This document shows positions 25,962-34,524 of a stretch of DNA of 64,000 bases, in pieces. The translations under genes were made by a program, and so were the position numbers. The DNA is from Bacteroidota bacterium (lineage in GTDB: Bacteria > Bacteroidota > Ignavibacteria > Kryptoniales > JAKASW01), in contig JAJZNW010000041.1 of NCBI GenBank assembly GCA_021811615.1, forward strand, positions 1 to 64,000, given 5' to 3'. The number at the start of each line of letters is the position of its first letter. The stretch's first letter is position 1. The notes beneath the pieces were generated by a model that saw only the letters and a program-made list of their open reading frames with translations, was not told where the DNA came from and ran no database searches.

Positions 25962-27263
25962 ATGGAAGACAGAATCCCTGAATTCGATGGAAGCACCCCG
26001 GGGCTCGCGGCAGATGCCAGGTCGGGTTATTACCGGTGGGTCGTCTGCGGTCTGCTGTTCCTCGCGACGACAATTAACTACATAGACAGGGCGGTACTCG
26101 GCATACTCGCGCCGGTACTTCAGAAGAGCATCGGCTGGAACCAGATAGATTACGGTTACATCATCGCCGCATTCACGGGTGCGTACGCGATCGGTCTCCT
26201 TTTCGTCGGGAGGTTCATAGATTGGATCGGCACAAAGAAGGGATACTCTGCCTCGATGGTCGTGTGGAGCGTTTCCGCGATGGCGCATGCCCTTGCGGGG
26301 AGCGCGTTCGGCTTCGGTGCAGCGAGGTTCGCACTTGGGCTCGGAGAATCGGGAAACTTCCCGGCTGCGATCAAGGCGACAGCCGAATGGTTCCCGAAGA
26401 AAGAAAGGGCGCTGGCTACCGGACTGTTCAACTCGGGTCCCAACGTCGGTACCATCGTCGCCCTTGTTTTAGTTCCCTGGATAACGCTGACGTGGAGCTG
26501 GCGTGAAGCGTTCATCTTCACGGGACTGCTCGGGTTCATCGCACTCGCCCTCTGGCTGTGGCTCTATGAAATTCCTGAGAAGCAGAAAAGAGTCAGCAAG
26601 GCCGAGGTGGCATACATACAGAGCGATCCACCGGAGCCGCCCGCAGAGAAAGTCCCGTGGTTGAAGCTTCTCAAGTACAGGCAATCATGGGCGTTCGTCA
26701 TCGGGAAGTTTCTTACCGACCCGATCTGGTGGTTCTATCTCTACTGGCTTCCGAGTTTTCTCAATCAAAGATACCACCTCGATCTTGCCCATCTTGGTCT
26801 TCCACTCATAGTGATATACACGATGGTGACCGTAGGCAGCGTCGGCGGCGGCTGGATGTCGGGAGCGTTCATTAAGAGAGGCTGGAGCATCAACAAGGGA
26901 AGAAAAGCGACCATGCTGCTCAGCGCAGTCTTGATCGTGCCGATAGTATTCGCAGCTTCCGTTCCGGAATGGTGGGCCGTGGTGCTTATCGGACTCGCCG
27001 CAGCCTCGCACCAGAGCTGGTCGGCAAACCTGTTCACCACAGCTTCCGATATGTTTCCCAAGAAAGCCGTCGGCTCCATCGTCGGCCTCGGCGGGATGGC
27101 CGGAGCAATCGGCGGCGTGCTGATCGCGGGTGTGGCGGGATTTGTCCTCCAATTCACCGGGAGCTACATTCCCCTTTTCATCATAGCAGGCAGCGTCTAC
27201 CTGTTGGCACTATTGATTATCCACTTGCTCGTTCCTGAAATCAAAGAGTTCAAAATGGTCTGA
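25962..27263 (+). CDS. MFS hexuronate/sugar-acid transporter (ACS family, ExuT-like)
   Basis: A 433-aa, 12-segment major facilitator of the anion:cation symporter branch. Diagnostic stretches are TINYIDRAVLGILAP in the first segment, the loop RFIDWIGTKKGY and LGLGESGNFPAAIKATAEWFP with KERALATGLFNSG, as in ExuT and related hexuronate or sugar-acid carriers. It resides in the inner membrane. The ribosome site AGAGGAG lies just before the ATG. Placed 37 bp after a methyltransferase and before the dehydratase gene, it is the likely importer for the operon's acid substrate; glucuronate or methylglucuronate is an inference from context. Confidence 0.88.
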   Translation: MEDRIPEFDGSTPGLAADARSGYYRWVVCGLLFLATTINYIDRAVLGILAPVLQKSIGWNQIDYGYIIAAFTGAYAIGLLFVGRFIDWIGTKKGYSASMVVWSVSAMAHALAGSAFGFGAARFALGLGESGNFPAAIKATAEWFPKKERALATGLFNSGPNVGTIVALVLVPWITLTWSWREAFIFTGLLGFIALALWLWLYEIPEKQKRVSKAEVAYIQSDPPEPPAEKVPWLKLLKYRQSWAFVIGKFLTDPIWWFYLYWLPSFLNQRYHLDLAHLGLPLIVIYTMVTVGSVGGGWMSGAFIKRGWSINKGRKATMLLSAVLIVPIVFAASVPEWWAVVLIGLAAASHQSWSANLFTTASDMFPKKAVGSIVGLGGMAGAIGGVLIAGVAGFVLQFTGSYIPLFIIAGSVYLLALLIIHLLVPEIKEFKMV

Positions 27264-27344
27264 AGCACATAGCCGTTTCTTTCTTAAGATGAGATGGAAA
27301 GGAGGCACATTTCCCTTTCCATCTCGAGAGGAGCAGAAGAACAA

Positions 27345-29066
27345 ATGACAAACGAAAAGAAACTGAGGAGCCGGGATTGGTTCGCCGGCTCCGACAAAAT
27401 GGGGTTCGTTCACAGATCCTGGCTGAGAAACCAGGGATATCCCGACGATTATTTCAGTGGCCGGCCGGTAATCGGAATCTGCAACACATGGTCGGAATTG
27501 ACTCCATGTAACGGCCACCTCAGGGAATTCGCCGAAATGGTGCGGCGAGGTATTCTCGAGGCGGGCGGCGTTCCATTCGAGTTTCCCGTCATGTCATTGG
27601 GCGAGACCATCATGCGCCCGACCACGATGCTTTTCAGAAATCTCGCGAGCATGGACGTCGAGGAGTCGATACGCGCGAATCCGCTCGACGGAGTTGTACT
27701 TCTCAACGGCTGCGACAAGACGACCCCCTCCACTATCATGGGCGCGTGCAGCGTCGATCTACCTACCATCGTCGTTCCCGGCGGACCTATGCTGACTGGA
27801 AGATTCAGAGGAGGGACTATCGGCTCAGGTTCATTCAACTGGATGATAAAAGAGAAGCAGACAAACGAAGGCTGGTCCGCCTCAGATCTGCAGGAGGCGG
27901 AAGTCTGTGCCGCGAGAAGTGCGGGGCACTGCAACACGATGGGTACCGCATCGACGATGGCGACTATGGCCGAGGCGCTCGGACTCACGCTCCCCGGTTT
28001 CTCATCTATACCTGCCGTCGACTCGCGGAAGAAAATGATGGCACAGCTTTCGGGACGCAGGATCGTCGAGATGGTGAAGGAAGATCTAAAGCTGTCAAGA
28101 ATACTGACGAGAAAGGCTTTTGAGAATGCAATTATCGTGAATGCAGCAGTGGGAGGTTCTACGAACTTGCTGATACACATGATTGCCATCGCAAACAGGA
28201 TCGGCGTCGAGGTGAAACTAGAGGATTTCGACGCGCTCGGCAGCAAGATCCCTCTCCTCGTCAACCTCATGCCCTCCGGAAAATATCTAATGGAGGACTT
28301 CTTTTATGCCGGCGGCTTGCCGGTAGTGCTGAAGGAGCTCGAAGGACTGCTTCACAAAGACGTCGTCACCGCAAACGGCAAGTCGCTGACCGACAACAGC
28401 GCGGATGCCAAATGTTATAACCGGGATGTCATCGCCACTCTCGACAAACCCTTCCAGACGGAGGCCGGCATCGCAGTTCTGAAAGGCAACCTGTGCGAGA
28501 ACGGTGCAGTGATAAAACCGTCTGCCGCCACGCCAAGGTTGATGAAGCACCGCGGGAGAGCCGTTGTCTTCGAGAGCATGGAAGATTATCACAAGAGGAT
28601 CGACCTTCCGGATCTCGATATAGATGAAAACTGCGTGATCGTACTGAAGAGTGTCGGCCCGAAGGGGTATCCGGGAATGCCGGAAGTGGGAAATGTCGAT
28701 CTGCCGGTGAAGCTGATCAAGAAGGGCGTGAAGGACATGGTGAGGATTTCGGACGGCAGGATGAGCGGAACCGCATACGGCACCGTCGTACTTCACATTT
28801 CGCCTGAGTCCGCAATCGGCGGGACGCTCGCTTTGGTCCATGACGGCGACATGATAGAACTCGACGTCGCGAACCGCAGACTGCACCTTGATGTTTCTGA
28901 TGATGAGCTAAAGAGACGCCGTGCCGCCTGGAAGCCGCCTAAACCTTCGGCACAAAGAGGATACGTCAGAATATTTCTCGATCACGTCCAGCAGGCAGAC
29001 CAGGGCGCGGACCTCGATATACTCGCGGGAAAGTCCGGCTCCGAAGTCAAAGGCGACCTGCACTAA
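27345..29066 (+). CDS. IlvD/Edd-family sugar-acid dehydratase (xylonate/arabonate-type)
   Basis: A 573-aa Fe-S dehydratase. Cluster and active-site motifs are CNTWSELTPCNGHL, NGCDKTTPSTIMGA and GHCNTMGTASTMA, followed by SGRRIVEMV and RDVIATLDKPF. Its length and the pairing with a KdaD-like protein favour a pentonate or hexonate dehydratase making 2-keto-3-deoxy acids over branched-chain dihydroxyacid dehydratase. The true start is most likely ATG 27345 (MTNEKKLRSRDWF) behind GAGAGGAG; a reading from 27294 adds 17 unlikely residues. It begins 81 bp after the transporter gene and leads a three-gene oxidative route to 2-oxoglutarate. Confidence 0.88.
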   Translation: MTNEKKLRSRDWFAGSDKMGFVHRSWLRNQGYPDDYFSGRPVIGICNTWSELTPCNGHLREFAEMVRRGILEAGGVPFEFPVMSLGETIMRPTTMLFRNLASMDVEESIRANPLDGVVLLNGCDKTTPSTIMGACSVDLPTIVVPGGPMLTGRFRGGTIGSGSFNWMIKEKQTNEGWSASDLQEAEVCAARSAGHCNTMGTASTMATMAEALGLTLPGFSSIPAVDSRKKMMAQLSGRRIVEMVKEDLKLSRILTRKAFENAIIVNAAVGGSTNLLIHMIAIANRIGVEVKLEDFDALGSKIPLLVNLMPSGKYLMEDFFYAGGLPVVLKELEGLLHKDVVTANGKSLTDNSADAKCYNRDVIATLDKPFQTEAGIAVLKGNLCENGAVIKPSAATPRLMKHRGRAVVFESMEDYHKRIDLPDLDIDENCVIVLKSVGPKGYPGMPEVGNVDLPVKLIKKGVKDMVRISDGRMSGTAYGTVVLHISPESAIGGTLALVHDGDMIELDVANRRLHLDVSDDELKRRRAAWKPPKPSAQRGYVRIFLDHVQQADQGADLDILAGKSGSEVKGDLH

Positions 29067-29128
29067 TACTGATTGTACATTGATGATGCGGATCGAGACA
29101 GAATCTCACAGATTGCAAACAACCGAAC

Positions 29129-29962
29129 GTGAACAAAATGCGATTATACAAAACTACGAGCGGTATCGTCGTCGAAGAGGACAGCCGGTTCTGTTTACTG
29201 GAAGGCGAAGTCTGGGATCGGTTTGTCAACGATGATGACCTTTTCCATAAAATGAAAAATGTGGTACAGTCGATGAATCCCACCGGCGAGATACCTGGAA
29301 ACATTCTCCCGCCGGTTCAATCGCAGGAGCTCTGGGCCAGCGGTGTGACGTATTTCAGGAGCAAGCAGGGACGGCAGGAAGAGTCGAAGAAGAGCGGTGG
29401 CGGCGACTATTACGCTCATGTTTACGAGGCGGAACGGCCGGAACTGTTTTTCAAATCGACGCCGCATCGGATAGTCGGCCACGGTGCGAAAGTAAGAATC
29501 CGCAGGGACTCGACATGGAATGTCCCTGAACCCGAGCTCACGCTGATGATCACGTCTTCCGGAAGGATCGTCGGCTATACTGTCGGCAACGACATGAGCT
29601 CCAGAAGCATCGAGGGGGAAAACCCTCTCTATCTTCCACAGGCCAAGACCTACGACGGATGTGCGGCGATAGGGCCATGCATCTACGTTACTGAAGACCC
29701 ACTGCCTAAGACGACAACGATCGAACTCGATATCATGAGAAACGGGTCCAGCGTATTCGCCGGGAGCACCGAGATAAGCCAGCTGAAGAGAGAACTCACG
29801 CAGCTTGTCTCGTTCCTGTACCGCGAGTGCTCTTTCCCTCATGGCAGTCTTCTCATGACAGGAACGGGGATCGTGCCGTCAAGCGATTTCACTCTGAAGA
29901 GCGGCGACGAAATAGCTATTACCATTCAGCCGATCGGAACACTGAAGAACAAGGTGGAATGA
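29129..29962 (+). CDS. FAH-fold 2-keto-3-deoxy-pentonate dehydratase (KdaD/XylX-like)
   Basis: A 277-aa fumarylacetoacetate-hydrolase-superfamily protein. Metal- and substrate-site stretches are [49 protein letters not shown] and a C-terminal LMTGTGIVP. They match the branch that dehydrates 2-keto-3-deoxy-arabonate or -xylonate to 2-oxoglutarate semialdehyde, as in the Weimberg-type pathway. The start is either GTG 29129 or ATG 29138; neither has a clear ribosome site. It lies between the dehydratase and the semialdehyde dehydrogenase, exactly the order of the chemical steps. Confidence 0.87.
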   Translation: MNKMRLYKTTSGIVVEEDSRFCLLEGEVWDRFVNDDDLFHKMKNVVQSMNPTGEIPGNILPPVQSQELWASGVTYFRSKQGRQEESKKSGGGDYYAHVYEAERPELFFKSTPHRIVGHGAKVRIRRDSTWNVPEPELTLMITSSGRIVGYTVGNDMSSRSIEGENPLYLPQAKTYDGCAAIGPCIYVTEDPLPKTTTIELDIMRNGSSVFAGSTEISQLKRELTQLVSFLYRECSFPHGSLLMTGTGIVPSSDFTLKSGDEIAITIQPIGTLKNKVE

Positions 29963-29963
29963 A

Positions 29964-31550
29964 ATGAAACTTTCAGGAAATAACTTCATAGGAAATGAGT
30001 TGTCCGGCGAAGGAAAAGAAGTCTTCAAGGCCGTTGACCCCTCCATGAACGAGTCGATTTCACCCGAATTCCATGAAGCCACCGGCGCCGAGATCGAACT
30101 GGCAATAAAGAAAGCCGACAGCGCCTTCGGCGTCTATGGTAAGAAAGCCGGACGAGAAAAGGCGTTCTTTCTGGAAGCGATATCTGAAGAGATCGTTTCT
30201 CTCGGCGACCAGCTCATAAAACGATGCAGTATGGAAACAGGATTGCCGGAAGGAAGACTGGTTGGGGAAAGAGGGAGAACCGTCGGACAGTTGAAGTTGT
30301 TTGCCGACCTTCTGAGGGAAGGCTCGTGGGTCGATGCGAGAATAGACGCGGGGGATCCTTCGAGGAAGCCGGGGCCGAAGCCGGACATCAGGAGCATGCT
30401 TAAGCCTCTCGGGCCGGTAGGAGTATTCGGAGCGAGCAATTTTCCATTCGCGTTTTCGGTCGCAGGCGGCGACACGGCATCTGCGCTCGCGGCAGGCTGC
30501 CCGGTAGTATTCAAGGCGCACCCGGCACACCCTGGAACTTGTGAGATGGTGGGGGCCGCAATAGTGAAAGCCGTCCAGAAGTCGGGCATGCCCGACGGCA
30601 CATTCTCGATGCTCCACGGCAGATCGGCGAGGGTTGGGATGGGCATCGTGGTACACCCGCTGATTAAGGCGATAGGATTCACCGGCTCCTTTAGAGGAGG
30701 CAAGGCTATCTATGATGCCGCGGTCCGAAGGCCCGAGCCGATACCGGTCTACGCCGAGATGGGAAGCAGCAATCCCGTGTTCGTCCTTCCACATGCACTC
30801 CAAGAGAGAGGGCGCGAGATCGCAAAGGGGTTGACGGCATCGGTTACTCTGGGCATCGGACAGTTCTGCACCAATCCCGGACTTGTCTTTTATCGTTCGT
30901 CCGATGAGGCAAAGACATTCCAGGAAGCAGCGGCAGCGGAGTTCGGCAGGGTCACTGCCGGCCCGATGCTGACCGAGAGCATTAACGCCGCATACAAGAG
31001 GGGAATTGAGAGCCTTGCAAGGCATAATGGAGTCCGACTCCTGGCAAAGGGCAAGCCTGAAGGAACGGCTCTTGAGGGAGTCGCTTACCTTTTGAACACG
31101 AACGCCAGAGATTTCATGAACGACCGTCATCTGGAGGATGAGAATTTCGGCCCGTCGACGCTGACGGTCGCTGCCGACAGCGAATCGGACCTTTTGGAAA
31201 TTGCGGAAGGCTTAAGCGGACATCTCACGGTTACGCTCCACGCGACAGGGGAAGATCTAAAGGAACACGCCGGGTTGATTTCAATCCTGGAGCGGAAGGC
31301 TGGGCGGCTAATCATAAACGGTTTTCCGACGGGAGTAGAAGTCTGTCATTCCATGGTACACGGCGGACCCTTTCCTGCGACCACAGACAGCCGGACGACC
31401 TCGGTCGGTACGCGGGCCATCGAGCGGTTCTCGAGGCCGGTATGCTATCAGGATTTTCCGGATGAAATACTTCCGGACGAACTTAAGAATGCAAACCCGT
31501 TAGGGATCATGAGACTCGTTAACGGGGAAAGAACCGCGTCTCTACTTTGA
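29964..31550 (+). CDS. 2-oxoglutarate semialdehyde dehydrogenase
   Basis: A 528-aa aldehyde dehydrogenase of the alpha-ketoglutaric semialdehyde type (longer than typical ALDHs). The catalytic Cys302 lies in GIGQFCTNPGLVF. PVGVFGASNFPFAFSVAGGDTASALAAGC and FTGSFRGGKAI are the family's cofactor-site stretches. It oxidises the product of the preceding FAH-fold dehydratase to 2-oxoglutarate, feeding the TCA cycle. Its start codon follows the previous stop by 1 nt, so it is translationally coupled. It ends the regulated operon; the next promoter belongs to the toxin-antitoxin pair. Confidence 0.92.
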   Translation: MKLSGNNFIGNELSGEGKEVFKAVDPSMNESISPEFHEATGAEIELAIKKADSAFGVYGKKAGREKAFFLEAISEEIVSLGDQLIKRCSMETGLPEGRLVGERGRTVGQLKLFADLLREGSWVDARIDAGDPSRKPGPKPDIRSMLKPLGPVGVFGASNFPFAFSVAGGDTASALAAGCPVVFKAHPAHPGTCEMVGAAIVKAVQKSGMPDGTFSMLHGRSARVGMGIVVHPLIKAIGFTGSFRGGKAIYDAAVRRPEPIPVYAEMGSSNPVFVLPHALQERGREIAKGLTASVTLGIGQFCTNPGLVFYRSSDEAKTFQEAAAAEFGRVTAGPMLTESINAAYKRGIESLARHNGVRLLAKGKPEGTALEGVAYLLNTNARDFMNDRHLEDENFGPSTLTVAADSESDLLEIAEGLSGHLTVTLHATGEDLKEHAGLISILERKAGRLIINGFPTGVEVCHSMVHGGPFPATTDSRTTSVGTRAIERFSRPVCYQDFPDEILPDELKNANPLGIMRLVNGERTASLL

Positions 31551-31579
31551 AGGAAATAGACCGGAAGTGTCGTGGCTTC

Positions 31580-31608
31580 TTGACAGGTATCTCAATATGA
31601 GATATCCT
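31580..31608 (+). promoter_or_regulatory. higBA promoter with embedded palindromic operator
   Basis: TTGACA (31580-31585) and TATCCT (31603-31608) are 17 nt apart. Between and over them lies TATCTCA-ATA-TGAGATA (31588-31604), a perfect 7-bp inverted repeat, a natural site for HigA autorepression. The predicted transcript would start at about the GTG of the toxin gene, suggesting little or no leader. Confidence 0.6.
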
Positions 31609-31613
31609 TAGAA

Positions 31614-31904
31614 GTGCATGTTATCGTCAGGAAAAGGCTGCTGGAGTTTGCCGGAAAATACCCTGATTCGGCACAGTCATTGGAGAGATGGCATAGAATC
31701 GTCAAACATAGCAATTACAATTTCTTGGCTGACCTCAGATTGACGTTTCCGCAGGCTGATCAGGTTGGGAAATTTATCATATTCAACATAGGCGGAAACA
31801 AGTACAGGTTGATTACTTACATAATGTTCGAGGCGAAAAGGATATACATCCGGGAGTATCTTACACATGCAGATTATGATGAAGTAAGTTGGAAGGCGAG
31901 ATGA
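31614..31904 (+). CDS. higB: HigB-family mRNA interferase toxin
   Basis: A 96-aa basic protein of the HigB/RelE-like toxin family. FNIGGNKYRLITYI, KRIYIREYLTHADYDE and the C-terminal aromatic tail are family hallmarks; members cleave mRNA on the ribosome. The start is GTG 31614; there is no ATG in the open frame. Its stop overlaps the ATG of the antitoxin gene by 4 bp, the usual toxin-first higBA order. It lies between the sugar-acid operon and the convergent uxuA. Confidence 0.85.
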   Translation: MHVIVRKRLLEFAGKYPDSAQSLERWHRIVKHSNYNFLADLRLTFPQADQVGKFIIFNIGGNKYRLITYIMFEAKRIYIREYLTHADYDEVSWKAR

Positions 31905-32326
31905 CGGTGAGAAAGAAGAATCAGATAAGAGAGGCGATGCAGGCGTGGCCGAAAGTATCGAAGATCGTATCTACGATTCATACTGAAGACCAGTATAACC
32001 GGATGCTGTCGATTCTCGACGAGCTGATTGACGAGGTTAATGAGAAGAGCGATCCCGCCAAGGAGTCGCTCATCGACACACTCGGGACGCTGATAGGGGA
32101 TTACGAAGACAGGAAGGTCGAGGAGCCTGAGGGCGACTCAGTAGGCGTATTGAAATTTCTCATGGAAGAGCACGGATTGAAGCAGGGGGACCTTCAGGAA
32201 ATCGGTAGCCAAGGGATTGTCTCCGAGGTCCTCAGCGGCAGAAGAAAACTCAACTTGAGACAGATTGCAGCCCTAAGCAAAAGATTCTCGGTATCCCCAT
32301 CGGTTTTCATGGATACCGATCGCTGA
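31901..32326 (+). CDS. higA: HigA-type antitoxin, XRE helix-turn-helix protein
   Basis: A 141-aa antitoxin. The N-terminal helical region (about 20-85, acidic) would bind the toxin; the C-terminal half holds an XRE-type helix-turn-helix (LKQGDLQEIGSQGIVSEVLSGRRKLNLRQIAALSKRF split over about 95-130). It should neutralise HigB and repress through the palindrome at 31588-31604. ATG 31901 overlaps the toxin stop in ATGA; an in-frame TTG at 31889 is less likely. Its end is 6 bp from the convergent uxuA stop. Confidence 0.85.
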   Translation: MTVRKKNQIREAMQAWPKVSKIVSTIHTEDQYNRMLSILDELIDEVNEKSDPAKESLIDTLGTLIGDYEDRKVEEPEGDSVGVLKFLMEEHGLKQGDLQEIGSQGIVSEVLSGRRKLNLRQIAALSKRFSVSPSVFMDTDR

Positions 32327-32332
32327 ACACGT

Positions 32333-33544
32333 CTATGAACCCTTCGAGCTGGTCTGGCTTTCCAGCGATCTTCTGATTCCCAGTTCCAGTCCCCTCAGCT
32401 CGGCAAGTCCTCTCATCCTTCCGAAGAGAGAATAGCCCGGGTAAATTCCTTTCCTGTGCATGTCCGGTATCATAAGATGTCCGTGGTCGGGACGCATCGG
32501 CATCCTCGCGCTCTTAAGGCCGAGGGATGTGCGCCGGTTTTGTTCGATGACGAGCGGCTTCATCACGCCGTACATGTCGATGTCGCCGCCGAGCTGGTAG
32601 TCCTCGACGAATCCACCTTTGCCGTCTTTCGTCACATTGCGAAGATGTATGAAGTTTATCCGTTTCGCGAATGATTCCGACATGTCGACGACATCGTTGT
32701 TCGGATCGGCGGCGAGAGAACCGGGGCAGAACGTTAGCCCGTTCGACTGCGAATCCGCCGCCGCAAGGATCTGCTCGAAATCCTTTTTCTTACTCACGAC
32801 TCTGGGGAGTCCGAAGAGCGGGAAGGGCGGGTCGTCCGGATGAATCCCGAGGAGGACTCCCGCTTCTTCGGCCGCGGGAGTTATGTCGCGGATGAAATCG
32901 TGTAAATGCTCACGAAGCTCCTTGTCGCCGATCCCCTTATAATTTCCGAGCTCATCTTTGAAAGCGTCAAGGGTGTATGCCTCAAGCGAGCCCGGAAGTC
33001 CGAGAAGGATTGTCCTCAGCAGCTTGTCTTTCTCTTTGTCAGACATCCCTCTGAAATAGAGCTCCGCGTCAGCGAGCTCGGCGTCGCTGTAATCGCTCGC
33101 CGCACCGGGCCTCTTCAGCATGAACATGTCGAAAGCAACTACAACTTTCCTCTCGAACCTGGTCGTTATCGATCCGTCGCCGAATACAACTTCGAGATCG
33201 GTGCGGAGCCAGTCGAAGACGGGCATGAAATTGTAGCAGACTATATCCACGCCGCATTTGGCGAGGTTCCTGATTGTGGCGATATAATTGTCTACATATT
33301 TCCTGTAATTCCCGCTACGCTTCTTGATATCCTCGTGGACCGGCACACTTTCCGTGACCGACCACGTCAGGCCGTCAGCCTCGATGAGGCCCTTCCGCCT
33401 CATTATCTCGTCGACCGGCCACACCTCGCCGATCGGAATCTGGTGCAGCGCAGTCACGATACCGGTAGCCCCGGTCTGTTTTATTTCTTTGAGGGAGAAT
33501 GGGTCCTGCGGACCGAACCATCTCCAGGTCTGTTCAAAACTCAT
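32333..33544 (-). CDS. uxuA: Mannonate dehydratase
   Basis: A 403-aa TIM-barrel metalloenzyme converting D-mannonate to 2-keto-3-deoxygluconate in glucuronate catabolism. Typical stretches are RWFGPQDPFSL, TALHQIPIGEVW, VCYNFMPVFDWLRTDL, HPDDPPFPLFGLPRVVS, FCPGSL and HLRNV, with metal-binding Cys and His. The start is taken as ATG 33544 (MSFEQTWRW) with GAGG about 12 nt upstream; a TTG at 33562 would add six residues. It is the only dedicated glucuronate-pathway enzyme seen in the window; uronate isomerase and fructuronate reductase are not here. It supports the idea that the organism eats the uronate side chains released by GH115. Confidence 0.93.
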   Translation of the reverse strand: MSFEQTWRWFGPQDPFSLKEIKQTGATGIVTALHQIPIGEVWPVDEIMRRKGLIEADGLTWSVTESVPVHEDIKKRSGNYRKYVDNYIATIRNLAKCGVDIVCYNFMPVFDWLRTDLEVVFGDGSITTRFERKVVVAFDMFMLKRPGAASDYSDAELADAELYFRGMSDKEKDKLLRTILLGLPGSLEAYTLDAFKDELGNYKGIGDKELREHLHDFIRDITPAAEEAGVLLGIHPDDPPFPLFGLPRVVSKKKDFEQILAAADSQSNGLTFCPGSLAADPNNDVVDMSESFAKRINFIHLRNVTKDGKGGFVEDYQLGGDIDMYGVMKPLVIEQNRRTSLGLKSARMPMRPDHGHLMIPDMHRKGIYPGYSLFGRMRGLAELRGLELGIRRSLESQTSSKGS

Positions 33545-33570
33545 ATATGCTTTGATCCTCAAGCTTGAAA

Positions 33571-33702
33571 ATTCTAAATCCTGAACTCGAAATGCTGAAC
33601 AACCAACGAAGCTCTAAACCCGAAATTGAAAAAGGTGGCGTTTGTGATTTCGTTTCTTCTGCACTTGAATTTGTTTAGAGCTTAGAATGTCGGATTTAGA
33701 AT
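33571..33702. repeat. Nested inverted repeat (cruciform-like) element
   Basis: Three nested exact arm pairs are present: ATTCTAAATCC (33571) with GGATTTAGAAT (33692), AAGCTCTAAAC (33609) with GTTTAGAGCTT (33673), and CGAAAT (33621) with ATTTCG (33647). The element fills the space between uxuA and the end of batE, both on -. It has no coding sense. Its TTCTAAA/CTCTAAAC units resemble the repeat at 19842-19970. Confidence 0.65.
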
Positions 33703-33711
33703 ATCATTCAC

Positions 33712-34524
33712 TCAGATGGTTGCTATATCGTTCTTTTGTATCCACCCTTCCTTACCGTCCTCGAGCCGAATATCTATCCAATCGCCAACGCTGTTCAGTT
33801 CTCTCACCTTCAACCCTTCATGTATTATGAACGCGTCGTTGCTCGACTGGTCGGGAGATAGCTTGACTGTGGCAGTGGGCGCAATCACTATGGCGCTCTT
33901 CACGTTCATATCCCGGTTCAGTTTCACAGCAAGAAGCGAAGATGTCACGATAAGGAGGACTATGGACACAAAGCCCGAATAGACTGCGAATCTCTGGAGC
34001 CCGCCTCTTTTGGCGAAGAAGTAGAGGCCGATGGAAAGGAGTACTATCGCATAAAAGAGATAAACCGTAAATGTCCAGCCGGTGACCGAGAGAGCCGCGA
34101 GAATGCTTTCCCACCACTCGAAGAGGAAGAACTGGGGTAATGCCTCTATCTTGTCGACCGTCCGTGCGTTCGCGATCTTCAGATTGTGGATCACATCGCC
34201 GTTGCCGGGCGAGAGCCGAAGAGCCTTCTGGTAATAGAGGATCGCCAGCCCGAGTTTTCCCTCGCGGTAGTAGGCGTCGCCGAGGTTGTAGTAAAGCGAT
34301 GTCCCTTCAAATCCCGAACTGATTATTTCCTGATAGGCATCGGCAGCCTTCTCGTATTGCTTGTCCTGGTAGTACTTGTTTCCCATTGCCATCATGTTTT
34401 TCGCTTCCGGTTTTGTCATCAGCTGGGAAGCCTTTAGGAAACCCGGGAGAAGCAGCGACAATGCAGCCGCCATGAGGATGCCCGATATGTAAGAAGATAA
34501 ATACTTCAAAATCTTTTCACGCAT
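33712..34524 (-). CDS. batE: BatE: TPR and SH3-like membrane protein
   Basis: A 270-aa protein ending the bat operon. After a signal-anchor (about 10-30) come two or three TPR units (AMGNKYYQDKQYEKAADAYQ, then YNLGDAYYREGKLGLAI and YQKALRLSPG, about 45-120). Two membrane segments follow at about 148-168 and 180-200. The C-terminus (about 215-268) is a bacterial SH3-like domain (VKLSPDQSSNDAFIIHEGLKV ... GWIQKNDIATI in outline). It overlaps the start of batD by 8 bp. Bat proteins are linked to aerotolerance and envelope stress in Bacteroidota; the molecular role is not settled. Confidence 0.85.
   Translation of the reverse strand: MREKILKYLSSYISGILMAAALSLLLPGFLKASQLMTKPEAKNMMAMGNKYYQDKQYEKAADAYQEIISSGFEGTSLYYNLGDAYYREGKLGLAILYYQKALRLSPGNGDVIHNLKIANARTVDKIEALPQFFLFEWWESILAALSVTGWTFTVYLFYAIVLLSIGLYFFAKRGGLQRFAVYSGFVSIVLLIVTSSLLAVKLNRDMNVKSAIVIAPTATVKLSPDQSSNDAFIIHEGLKVRELNSVGDWIDIRLEDGKEGWIQKNDIATI

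Noticed and set aside
27294-27344. Upstream extension of the dehydratase gene
   Set aside because: The extra 17 residues are not family-like, and a ribosome site precedes ATG 27345.
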